Positions 1 through 5,016 of a stretch of DNA of 5,573 bases are shown one piece after another. How positions within the stretch are numbered: the stretch's first letter is position 1; the number at the start of each line of letters is the position of its first letter. The notes under the pieces were generated by a model, which ran no database searches, was not told the origin of the DNA, and saw only the letters and a program-made list of their open reading frames with translations. The position numbers and the translations under genes are program-made. Origin of the DNA: Clostridiales bacterium. Its GTDB lineage: Bacteria > Bacillota > Clostridia > Oscillospirales > Acutalibacteraceae. The stretch covers positions 1 to 5,573 of the forward strand of contig DXVY01000127.1 in assembly GCA_019417145.1 (NCBI GenBank), in the 5' to 3' direction.

Positions 1-1
1 C

Positions 2-484
2 AACGATCCGTCGGGCAGCGTGTCCTATTCCGCTGAAAATGTGAAAACCTTCAGCGCATCGGTCAATGGAATCCCCTTTGGCCTCACGCCTGAAGAACTG
101 CTGCAAACGCTGCGGGAAAAGGGGCTGGAGCTCAAGCCTGCGGATAATTCTTTGATAGACAACATAGAGATTATTGATGACGGCAGACAATATAGTCCCG
201 CCAACGGCAGCTTTACCTACGAGACCACCGACGGCGTGCTCTATCAATATGACGAAGACGGGATTTTCGATGGCTTTTATGTGGATACCCCTGATGTGCC
301 CACGGCCGAGGGGCTGCGGGTGGGAGACAGCACAGAGGCGTTGGAAGCCCTGTATGGCAAGAACTTCGCATCGCCTATCGGTTCCTTGGACCACCGTGAA
401 TTTACCAATGGATCGGAATATCTCCTGGTTAGCATCCAAAACGGAAAGGTGTGGAGTTGGTCCATCAACAAAACGCCCATGTAA
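2..484 (+). CDS. Hypothetical acidic protein, 3' end only
   Basis: The reading frame is open to the left edge, so the gene starts outside the window; the GTG at 20 lies inside the open frame and has no clear ribosome binding site. The visible 160 residues are hydrophilic and acidic, with no membrane segment. Two stretches have the same flavour: GIPFGLTPEELL (visible residues 23-34) and GLRVGDSTEALEALYG (104-119). Each is a Gly-rich turn followed by a short helix with Leu spacing, as in the small repeats of BamE/SmpA-like or related extracytoplasmic domains. The aromatic, Gly/Asp-rich segments between them look like beta strands. An exported or lipoprotein-type protein is plausible, but the N-terminus that would show a signal peptide is missing. 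I do not recognise the family and assign no function. A hairpin terminator lies 150 bases after the TAA stop. Confidence 0.75.
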   Translation, partial: NDPSGSVSYSAENVKTFSASVNGIPFGLTPEELLQTLREKGLELKPADNSLIDNIEIIDDGRQYSPANGSFTYETTDGVLYQYDEDGIFDGFYVDTPDVPTAEGLRVGDSTEALEALYGKNFASPIGSLDHREFTNGSEYLLVSIQNGKVWSWSINKTPM

Positions 485-633
485 GGCAGGTAAAACACCG
501 ACCCAATCGTGTTTGCCGCAAATGAGAAACAGCAGCCGGAAAGCCATAGCCATGGGCTAAGGAAGGTGCTGGGGCCGGCGCGTAAGAAACGCGCGGGAGC
601 TCCCTCGCGCCCGCCTATATATGCCAGAATCGA

Positions 634-673
634 AAAACGCCGAACGCGGGGCAACCCTCGCATTCGGCGTTTT
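634..673. terminator. Strong bidirectional intrinsic terminator
   Basis: The arms 634-651 and 656-673 pair over 17 of 18 positions (one C/A mismatch, one G-T wobble) around a CAAC loop. The outer end is AAAA on the left and TTTT on the right, so a T-rich run follows the stem in both directions. On the + strand it ends transcription of the partial gene at the left. On the - strand it would back up the terminator at 805-827. Confidence 0.88.
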
Positions 674-804
674 CTCTTGTTCAAAAGCGGACGAAACGTC
701 CAAAGGAAATTGCAGACAGGATAACAAAATTCGAAGTAAAGGCCGCGCCTTGGCCAAAACCAAATCGCCTCCGCGTATATAATCAGACGTCTAAAGACAC
801 AAAA

Positions 805-827
805 GGCGGCCCCCCAAAAGGGCCGCC
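805..827 (-). terminator. Intrinsic terminator of the membrane protein gene
   Basis: A perfect 8-bp stem, GGCGGCCC with GGGCCGCC, has a 7-base loop. Read on the - strand, the stem is followed by TTTTGTGTC, the expected U-rich tail. It lies about 110 bases beyond the stop codon of the - strand gene ending at 937, with no gene between. Confidence 0.82.
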
Positions 828-936
828 AAAGAAATCCGTGCGCTTTTGGGGCTTGGAACGCCCCATCGATGCATAGGGCCGCCAGACCGATAGAGGTCAT
901 TAAGGACGGCTGTAATAAACTTTTACAGATATATTT

Positions 937-1752
937 TTACGCCTCCTGGGGCTGGACTGGACCCCGGGCATGTACTTGCTTTTCCCTGGGAAATACACAT
1001 AAAAGAAAAACGAGGATATAGACGCAAAGCGCCAGATCGGAAGGGTTGGGCATAACCCCCTCGTGAATCAACTGGCTTTTCCCCGCCAGCGCCACAATAT
1101 ACCGCGGCAGGGTGGAAGTAGCGCAGAGAATGGCAGTACAGATACCGCCGCCGGTAAGCCATCGGCCGGATTTTTTCAGATCTCCGCTTAAATACTTGCC
1201 CTGCTGGAGCATAAAAAGCAAAGAGAAGCACAGCATCGCCACAGTCAGAATATTTTCAGCAATATTGGCCATGCCGGTATATTCCGTAAAGGCGGAAATC
1301 ACCTTATAAATCCAAAGCAGAACGGGCAGGATGGTGAGGCTTCGCGGCAGGGGCAGGTCAGAAACCCGACTGATACCCAGCATGGCAAAAAAGGCCACCG
1401 AGCCAAATAACAGCAGCACATTGAGCACCAGAGAAAGGCCTATCTGACGGTCGGATACCACCACCGTAGCCGCTTCATAGAGCTGGACCGCCGCCAGGAG
1501 GAAGGCCGCCAGGGCCAGGGGCACGCTTCTGCCACGGTAGGGATTGGCCGGCGGCTTGGACAGTCTGCTTAAAATGAGCAGCACCACCAGAACCGCTGCC
1601 AGCAGGCATCCCATGGCGATACCCATCCCCGCGTACTCCTTACGGAAAAAGCCGGTCACCGGTTCGGTCATGACCAGCAGCTGCACCGTCCGGCCAATTA
1701 CGGCCAAAGGCAAAAACACTGCACACAAAATCCAAAAAACTTTTGGTTTCAA
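937..1752 (-). CDS. Unnamed polytopic membrane protein, about 8 membrane segments
   Basis: The product is 271 residues, almost entirely hydrophobic. Probable membrane segments are at residues 5-28, 41-62, 77-99, 104-126, 139-157, 165-182, 198-222 and 238-254, with a short charged C-terminal tail (PREKQVHARG, 255-264). I see no catalytic, nucleotide-binding or metal-binding motif and do not recognise the family. The start chosen is TTG at 1752, preceded by AAAGGA at 1762-1767 (nine-base spacing). The frame stays open up to 1926, but the TTG there is the -35 box of the gene's own promoter, so the longer version cannot be translated from that transcript. The gene stands alone, divergent from spoIID, with its own sigma-A promoter, a structured leader and a downstream terminator. 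A sporulation role is possible from the neighbourhood but is not supported, because the promoter is of housekeeping type. Confidence 0.8.
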   Translation of the reverse strand: MKPKVFWILCAVFLPLAVIGRTVQLLVMTEPVTGFFRKEYAGMGIAMGCLLAAVLVVLLILSRLSKPPANPYRGRSVPLALAAFLLAAVQLYEAATVVVSDRQIGLSLVLNVLLLFGSVAFFAMLGISRVSDLPLPRSLTILPVLLWIYKVISAFTEYTGMANIAENILTVAMLCFSLLFMLQQGKYLSGDLKKSGRWLTGGGICTAILCATSTLPRYIVALAGKSQLIHEGVMPNPSDLALCVYILVFLLCVFPREKQVHARGPVQPQEA

Positions 1753-1770
1753 GGGAACACATCCTTTGTC

Positions 1771-1808
1771 AAAAATCCCGTCGGACAGGTTCTGCCTGTG
1801 CCGCCGGG
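1771..1808 (-). promoter_or_regulatory. Terminator-like hairpin in the leader (possible attenuator)
   Basis: In the - strand transcript a stem of 12 base pairs forms between 1795-1808 and 1777-1789. Its 5-bp top, ACAGG/CCUGU, closes a CAGAA loop; CGG/CCG and CCCG/CGGG continue below, broken by one bulged C and one mismatch. A single A and then five U (1771-1775) follow. The ribosome binding site of the gene comes directly after. The shape and U tract are those of an intrinsic terminator placed before the start codon, which suggests attenuation. Upstream leader hairpins are at 1826-1845 and 1867-1887. I match it to no known riboswitch class. Confidence 0.4.
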
Positions 1809-1825
1809 GGCATACATATGGACAA

Positions 1826-1845
1826 GGGCCGTAATTTACGGTCCC
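1826..1845 (-). repeat. Inverted repeat in the leader of the membrane protein gene
   Basis: CCGTAA and TTACGG flank a single central base at 1829-1841, and GGG/CCC extend the arms with one bulged A. In RNA this would be an 8-bp hairpin with a 3-base loop; in DNA the dyad could also bind a protein. Confidence 0.4.
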
Positions 1846-1897
1846 TATCTTTAGCGAAAACAAGGACGGATATATTTTCCGTATCCGATACCCTTCT

Positions 1898-1926
1898 ATT
1901 TTATCTTGTGAGAAGGGATATGTCAA
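1898..1926 (-). promoter_or_regulatory. Sigma-A promoter of the membrane protein gene
   Basis: Read on the - strand, a perfect TTGACA (-35, 1921-1926) is followed by 17 bases and TAAAAT (-10, 1898-1903, five of six matches). The start of transcription would be near 1891, leaving a leader of about 140 bases before the TTG start at 1752. Confidence 0.85.
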
Positions 1927-1948
1927 CCAAAACCCGCGGCGCGTTGAC
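1922..1948. repeat. Inverted repeat GTCAAC-N15-GTTGAC between divergent genes
   Basis: Two perfect 6-base arms (1922-1927 and 1943-1948) have centres 21 bp apart, about two turns of the helix. The left arm overlaps the -35 box of the membrane protein gene. The right arm supplies TTGAC of a -35-like site facing spoIID. It may be an operator, or just two outward-facing -35 boxes. Confidence 0.35.
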
Positions 1949-1973
1949 CTAGGAATCCATGTTATCTGATAAC
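1944..1973 (+). promoter_or_regulatory. Candidate weak sigma-A-like promoter of spoIID
   Basis: TTGACC (1944-1949) is followed by 18 bases and GATAAC (1968-1973, four of six matches to TATAAT). Transcription would start near 1980, leaving a short leader that carries the ribosome binding site. The -10 overlaps a 13-base perfect palindrome, GTTATC-T-GATAAC (1961-1973). A sigma-E promoter would be expected for spoIID, and I do not find a convincing one, so this call is tentative. Confidence 0.3.
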
Positions 1974-2000
1974 TTCGGACAAGAAAGGTGGGAATATCCC

Positions 2001-2993
2001 ATGAAAAATCCTTATATTTTTATTGTCGCCCTGCTGTTTTTCAGCATGCTGCTTCTGCCGCTGGCGTCCATTCCGTCCGGCGACAATGGGGGTAAAGGCA
2101 CGCAAGAGGGGCCGGCCGACGGGCAAAATGATGTTTTTCCTGAAAAAATGGCGTATTTTGAAGTGCTGAACCATGAGACCGGCAAGGTGGAAAAGCTGTC
2201 GGCCGCAGATTATATTTTCGGCGCGGTAGCGGCCGAAATTTCTCCCGACAGCGAAGAGGAGGCCATTAAGGCGCAGGCGGTGGTGTGTTACACCTTTGCC
2301 TGCCGCAAAAAGTGGCAACGTATGCAGAGCGGACAGGGGACATATGACCTGACCACCGACTCTTCCAAAGATCAGGCCTATTGCAGCCGGGAGACGGCCA
2401 GAGAAAAATGGGGCGACAGCTATGAGGAATGGGCCGCCCGACTGGACAGTGCTATCGCCGCAGTGGACGGATATCTGATTACCTATGAGGGAGAACCTAT
2501 TCTGGCGGCCTATCACTGTATCTCCGGCGGAAAAACCGAATCAGCACAAAACGTGTGGGGGCAGGACTATCCCTATCTACAACCGGTGGAAAGCGTAGGA
2601 GATCTGCTCTCGCCCGACTACCTCAGTGAAGTGCGCGTCAGCCCTGACGTATTCAAGGAAAAGGCGGCCGGGCTGGGAGCGGTTCTGGAAGGAGAGCCGG
2701 CCGACTGGCTGACAGAGCCGACGCGCAGCCAGTCGGGAACGGTCCTTACCTACCCGCTGGGCGGCAAGGAACTGACCGGTAGTGAATTGCGCACCGCCTT
2801 TGGCCTGCGCTCTGCCAATTTCGATCTGGCGGTGGGCGCAGACGGGCAGATGGTTTTCACCGTACGGGGATACGGTCACGGGGTGGGCATGAGTCAGTAC
2901 GGGGCCAACTACATGGCCGCCCAGGGCAGCAGCTATCTGGAAATCCTAAGCTGGTACTATCCCGGCTGTCAGCTTTCCAGAGCGGGCAAGTAG
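2001..2993 (+). CDS. spoIID: Stage II sporulation protein D (SpoIID), lytic transglycosylase
   Basis: The product is 330 residues, normal for the family. It has an N-terminal membrane anchor (residues 5-25), a linker rich in Gly, Asp and Lys, and one SpoIID/LytB domain (about 50-325). Family landmarks are visible: the segment with AAEI (77-80), where E79 is the expected catalytic glutamate, then EEEAIKAQAVVCYTFA (85-100); QAY (125-127); YHCISGGKTE (171-180) with VWGQDYPYLQPVES (185-198); and GYGHGVGMSQYGAN (290-303). In Bacillus, SpoIID works with the SpoIIP amidase and SpoIIM on the mother-cell side to cut septal peptidoglycan during engulfment. The start is ATG 2001, after AAAGGTGGG at 1985-1993; the in-frame ATG at 1959 has no such site. 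The Cys-x5-Cys pair of some clostridial SpoIID proteins is replaced by T118 and D124. The gene is monocistronic and convergent with coaX. Confidence 0.95.
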   Translation: MKNPYIFIVALLFFSMLLLPLASIPSGDNGGKGTQEGPADGQNDVFPEKMAYFEVLNHETGKVEKLSAADYIFGAVAAEISPDSEEEAIKAQAVVCYTFACRKKWQRMQSGQGTYDLTTDSSKDQAYCSRETAREKWGDSYEEWAARLDSAIAAVDGYLITYEGEPILAAYHCISGGKTESAQNVWGQDYPYLQPVESVGDLLSPDYLSEVRVSPDVFKEKAAGLGAVLEGEPADWLTEPTRSQSGTVLTYPLGGKELTGSELRTAFGLRSANFDLAVGADGQMVFTVRGYGHGVGMSQYGANYMAAQGSSYLEILSWYYPGCQLSRAGK

Positions 2994-3017
2994 CCTCGCC
3001 TTCTGTAAAAGGGAAAG

Positions 3018-3060
3018 AAAAAATGCGCCTCTGCAAGCCGTGCTGGTTTGCAGAGGCGCA
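3018..3060 (-). terminator. Intrinsic terminator of coaX (convergent with spoIID)
   Basis: A continuous 16-bp stem (3024-3039 with 3045-3060, one G-T wobble) closes a 5-base loop. On the - strand six T (3018-3023) and a further T/C-rich run follow, a strong terminator for the transporter-coaX operon about 150 bases past the coaX stop. On the + strand the same hairpin lies 30 bases after the spoIID stop, but the tail is only loosely T-rich (CGCATCTCTCTT), so it probably works less well for spoIID. Confidence 0.88.
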
Positions 3061-3208
3061 CGCATCTCTCTTGGTTTTGAAGGCCTTTGGGCCGGAATCT
3101 TGCAGATTACCTTGGAATATTCGGCCCCGCCGGTCCGGAGCGTCGCCGACCTATGCCGTCGTCTGTCTATCGGGGCAGACACAAATGGTATAATTTTGAG
3201 AGGCCGGG

Positions 3209-3982
3209 TCACTTGGTCCTATGGTTCTTCTCATACAGGATCCGCAGGCCCTCCAGCATCAGGTTCTCATCATACTGGATCGGACGCTTACAAAAGGGCA
3301 GCACCGTGCCCATCAGGCCGCCGGTAGCCACAACCGTAACCGGCTGGCCAAGCTCCTCCTCCACCCGCTGGGAAAGTCCATCCAGCATAGCGGCGTTGGA
3401 GTAAATGGCGCCGGCCTGCATACAGCTAACCGTATTGGTCCCGATCAGCCGCTCCGGCGCGCCCAAATGGATATAGGGGAGCTGGGCGGCACGCGCGCTC
3501 AAAGCATCTACCGACAGCCGCAGCCCGGGGATGATCAACCCGCCTATATAGCAGCCGTCCTTGTCGATGACCGACATGGTAGTAGCTGTGCCCATATCGA
3601 AAATGGCCAAGGGCGGATCGTATTTGGACAGGGCGGCCACAGCGTCCACCACCAGGTCGGCGCCTAACTGGGCGGGATTGTCCATACGAATATTCAGCCC
3701 GGTCTTGATTCCCGAGCCCACCACCAGAAAGTCTTTTCCGGTCAGATCCCGCATGGCTTCTGCCATGACCGTTTTCAGCTCAGGCACCACGCTGGCCAGA
3801 ATACCGCCCTCGATGTCGGCCGGAGACGTCTTCTCCCGGGCCAACAGGCCTTCAAAGAGCAGAGCGTATTCGTCGGCCGTTTTGTCCCGATCGGTGCGTA
3901 TGCGCAGGGTAAAAAGCAACCGCCCCCCCTGAAAACAGCCTAGAACGGTATTGGTATTGCCCACGTCAATGGCTAAAATCAT
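3209..3982 (-). CDS. coaX: Type III pantothenate kinase (CoaX)
   Basis: This cytoplasmic enzyme phosphorylates pantothenate with ATP to 4'-phosphopantothenate, the first step of CoA synthesis. Type III kinases belong to the ASKHA fold, are typically not inhibited by CoA and need a monovalent cation. The 257-residue length is normal. Motifs visible: DVGNTNTVLG (6-15, phosphate 1), GADLVVDAVAAL (107-118) with D109 as expected catalytic base, FDMGTATTMSVID (128-140, phosphate 2), GGLIIPGLRLS (147-157) and VVATGGL (217-223). The residue after D109 is Leu, where characterised enzymes commonly have Arg. The start is ATG 3982, after AAGGAG at 3991-3996. It overlaps the stop of the upstream transporter gene in an ATGA, so the two are probably translationally coupled. 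Confidence 0.96.
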   Translation of the reverse strand: MILAIDVGNTNTVLGCFQGGRLLFTLRIRTDRDKTADEYALLFEGLLAREKTSPADIEGGILASVVPELKTVMAEAMRDLTGKDFLVVGSGIKTGLNIRMDNPAQLGADLVVDAVAALSKYDPPLAIFDMGTATTMSVIDKDGCYIGGLIIPGLRLSVDALSARAAQLPYIHLGAPERLIGTNTVSCMQAGAIYSNAAMLDGLSQRVEEELGQPVTVVATGGLMGTVLPFCKRPIQYDENLMLEGLRILYEKNHRTK

Positions 3983-4710
3983 TTGGATTCTCCTTTTTTA
4001 TCTGCATCGGCCGCTGGAGCGACTGCGGGTTCCGAGCCGCCCTTCTTTTTGCCGGGCGCCGGCACGCCCAGGCCGGTGGCCTTGATCAACGCCAGACAGA
4101 CGCCGGAGGTCAGCACCACGGCAGCGATACATTCCGGTACGCCGTTTGCACCCACGATGGCCATGATAGCGGCCAACACCGCGTCTTCAGGGATGCCCTT
4201 TGCAAAGGCAAAGCCGTCCTTAAAGACTACATAAATCAAACCCATTACCAATCCGGTGTTAACAATGGCCCCTGCCCCGCCGCATACGGCCAGGCAGAGG
4301 GTGCGCAAGGGCATATTCCGACGGGCCAGAGGGGCCAACGCCCGCCAGAGCAGCGCAGGAATTACGCCCACCAGAATACGGGGAACAAAGCAGATGACCA
4401 AGGCCCACAGGCTTCCCTTTCCCGATCCCGGAACGGGGATCATAGGGGAAAAGGCGAAGGACAAAAGGCTGGGCGTCACCGAATTGGTGATTAGGCTAAC
4501 CGTCCCAAAGACAAGGCCTAGAAAAGCCCCCTTTTTGGGCCCCAGCAAAACCGAGCCGATGATGACCGGCACATGCAGGATAGTGGCCTTGATCAGAGGT
4601 AGATTGATCATTCCCAGAGGAGTAACGGTCATGAGTAAGATCAGGGCTGTGAAAAGGGCTAGGATGACCATGCTGCGAATAAGCTCCATGCGGCTCTGCT
4701 GTGTTTTCAT
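3979..4710 (-). CDS. ECF transporter S component, probable pantothenate (PanT-like)
   Basis: The 243-residue membrane protein has about six membrane segments (near residues 11-30, 39-57, 60-78, 100-122, 135-162 and 178-208) and a hydrophilic C-terminal tail rich in Lys, Ala and Pro (216-243). Segment 1 carries ALFTA (18-22), the AxxxA pattern by which S components contact the shared EcfT subunit. LGPKKGAFLGLVFGTVSL (56-73) is typical of the family. S components bind one vitamin or metal and use a common EcfA/A'/T module encoded elsewhere. Pantothenate is inferred from the four-base overlap with coaX, the divergent coaBC and the pan-like leader; the sequence alone does not prove it. The start is ATG 4710, after GGGAGG at 4718-4723. 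The ATG at 4875 in the same open frame lies upstream of the -10 box and is rejected. Confidence 0.85.
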   Translation of the reverse strand: MKTQQSRMELIRSMVILALFTALILLMTVTPLGMINLPLIKATILHVPVIIGSVLLGPKKGAFLGLVFGTVSLITNSVTPSLLSFAFSPMIPVPGSGKGSLWALVICFVPRILVGVIPALLWRALAPLARRNMPLRTLCLAVCGGAGAIVNTGLVMGLIYVVFKDGFAFAKGIPEDAVLAAIMAIVGANGVPECIAAVVLTSGVCLALIKATGLGVPAPGKKKGGSEPAVAPAADADKKGESK

Positions 4711-4723
4711 AATGTAACCTCCC

Positions 4724-4823
4724 GCTGCTGTTTCCATAGGAATACAGCGCTTTTGATTTTCCGGCGACCCAAGCCCCCATCTCCGGTGTTTCCCGCTCCT
4801 GTCCCGAATACGGGTACAGGGCG
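4724..4823 (-). promoter_or_regulatory. Tandem bulged-A hairpins resembling the pan RNA motif
   Basis: In the - strand leader, hairpin 1 (4823-4794) is CGC, CCUGU, bulged A (4815), CCCG, loop UAUU, CGGG, ACAGG, bulged A (4797), GCG. Hairpin 2 (4750-4724) is GC, GCUGU, bulged A (4743), UUCC, loop UAU, GGAA, ACAGC, bulged A (4726), GC. In both, a five-base-pair UGU/ACA helix separates one bulged A on each strand. Paired bases differ by compensatory changes (CCCG/CGGG against UUCC/GGAA; C-G against G-C), so the shape is conserved rather than the sequence. Hairpin 2 directly abuts the GGGAGG ribosome binding site. From memory, the pan motif is a hairpin with two conserved bulged A, often in tandem, before pantothenate genes. 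The match is by eye, not by covariance model. Confidence 0.6.
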
Positions 4824-4857
4824 AAGGCAGAGAAGGCGGCGGGGTTTTGGTTTTTTT

Positions 4858-4886
4858 ATTATAAAATATTTCCATCTGGATTACAA
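4858..4886 (-). promoter_or_regulatory. Sigma-A promoter of the transporter-coaX operon
   Basis: On the - strand TTGTAA (4881-4886, four of six) is followed by 17 bases and a perfect TATAAT (4858-4863). Transcription would start near 4851, giving a leader of about 140 bases that contains both bulged-A hairpins. Confidence 0.82.
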
Positions 4887-4907
4887 TCGAATTTTCCCTA
4901 TTCGTTT
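4885..4907. promoter_or_regulatory. Imperfect palindrome between divergent -35 boxes (candidate operator)
   Basis: AATCGAAT (4885-4892) and ATTCGTTT (4900-4907) match as inverted repeats at seven of eight positions, around a 7-base centre. The dyad fills the 18 bases between the two -35 boxes and touches both. One bound regulator could therefore control uptake, CoaX and CoaBC together. The regulator is unknown. Confidence 0.4.
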
Positions 4908-4933
4908 ACTTCCGCTTTGGAATTTGTTATACT
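4905..4933 (+). promoter_or_regulatory. Sigma-A promoter of coaBC with extended -10
   Basis: TTTACT (4905-4910, four of six) is followed by 17 bases and TATACT (4928-4933, five of six). A TG one base before the -10 (4925-4926) makes it an extended -10. Transcription would start near 4940, about 77 bases before the coaBC start codon. Confidence 0.8.
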
Positions 4934-5016
4934 AAAATATAGATACAGTCATCCCCGCCCGTTTCTTGTGGGATTTACCGGCAGAGGGGCGCTGATGTAC
5001 GGGAAGGAGCGATTGC

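Larger units (their letters stand above)
485..936. other. Intergenic region with two terminators, no gene
   Basis: This 452-base gap lies between two convergent genes. Open frames crossing it are short or run through the terminator hairpins, lack ribosome binding sites and show no recognisable protein, so I call no gene. It holds a GC-rich palindrome (590-609), the terminators at 634-673 and 805-827, a small GGGGC/GCCCC hairpin (848-864), and a weak CTGTAA/TTACAG inverted repeat (910-928) just after the stop of the - strand gene. Nothing else stands out. Confidence 0.7.
4711..5016. other. Divergent regulatory region between the transporter-coaX operon and coaBC
   Basis: These 306 bases hold no protein gene. 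From left to right they carry the ribosome binding site of the transporter gene, two tandem bulged-A hairpins in its leader (4724-4750 and 4794-4823), its promoter (4858-4886), an imperfect palindrome (4885-4907), the coaBC promoter (4905-4933), and a coaBC leader of about 77 bases ending in a GGAAGGAG ribosome binding site. I see no clear structure in the coaBC leader. Confidence 0.75.

Noticed and set aside
277..900. Long - strand open frame of 207 codons
   Set aside because: It runs through both terminator hairpins and overlaps the partial + strand gene. It has no good ribosome binding site, and its product has no recognisable family or regular structure. It is a shadow.
1868..1894. Sigma-E-like promoter for spoIID (GGATATA then GATACCCT)
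   Set aside because: The spacer is only about 12 bases and both boxes have mismatches. The site also lies over the start region of the divergent promoter and more than 100 bases from the spoIID start codon.
1753..1926. N-terminal extension of the membrane protein to 329 residues
   Set aside because: The TTG at 1926 is the -35 box of the promoter and lies upstream of the transcription start. The TTG at 1752 has a ribosome binding site and begins a normal hydrophobic N-terminus.
3186..3194. Extended -10 (TGGTATAAT) pointing into coaX on the antisense strand
   Set aside because: The -10 is perfect but there is no -35 at a suitable distance (TCTATC at 17 bases). No gene lies downstream on that strand. 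One such match in 5.5 kb may be chance; start-site mapping would settle it.
3040..3404. Overlapping + strand open frames of 95 and 105 codons
   Set aside because: They begin within or next to the terminator hairpin and continue antisense to coaX. They have no ribosome binding site and show no protein-like conservation pattern.
4711..4875. N-terminal extension of the transporter subunit to 298 residues
   Set aside because: The ATG at 4875 lies in the spacer of the operon promoter, so it is not in the transcript. The extension is Pro/Arg-rich and unlike the family, and the ATG at 4710 has a strong ribosome binding site.
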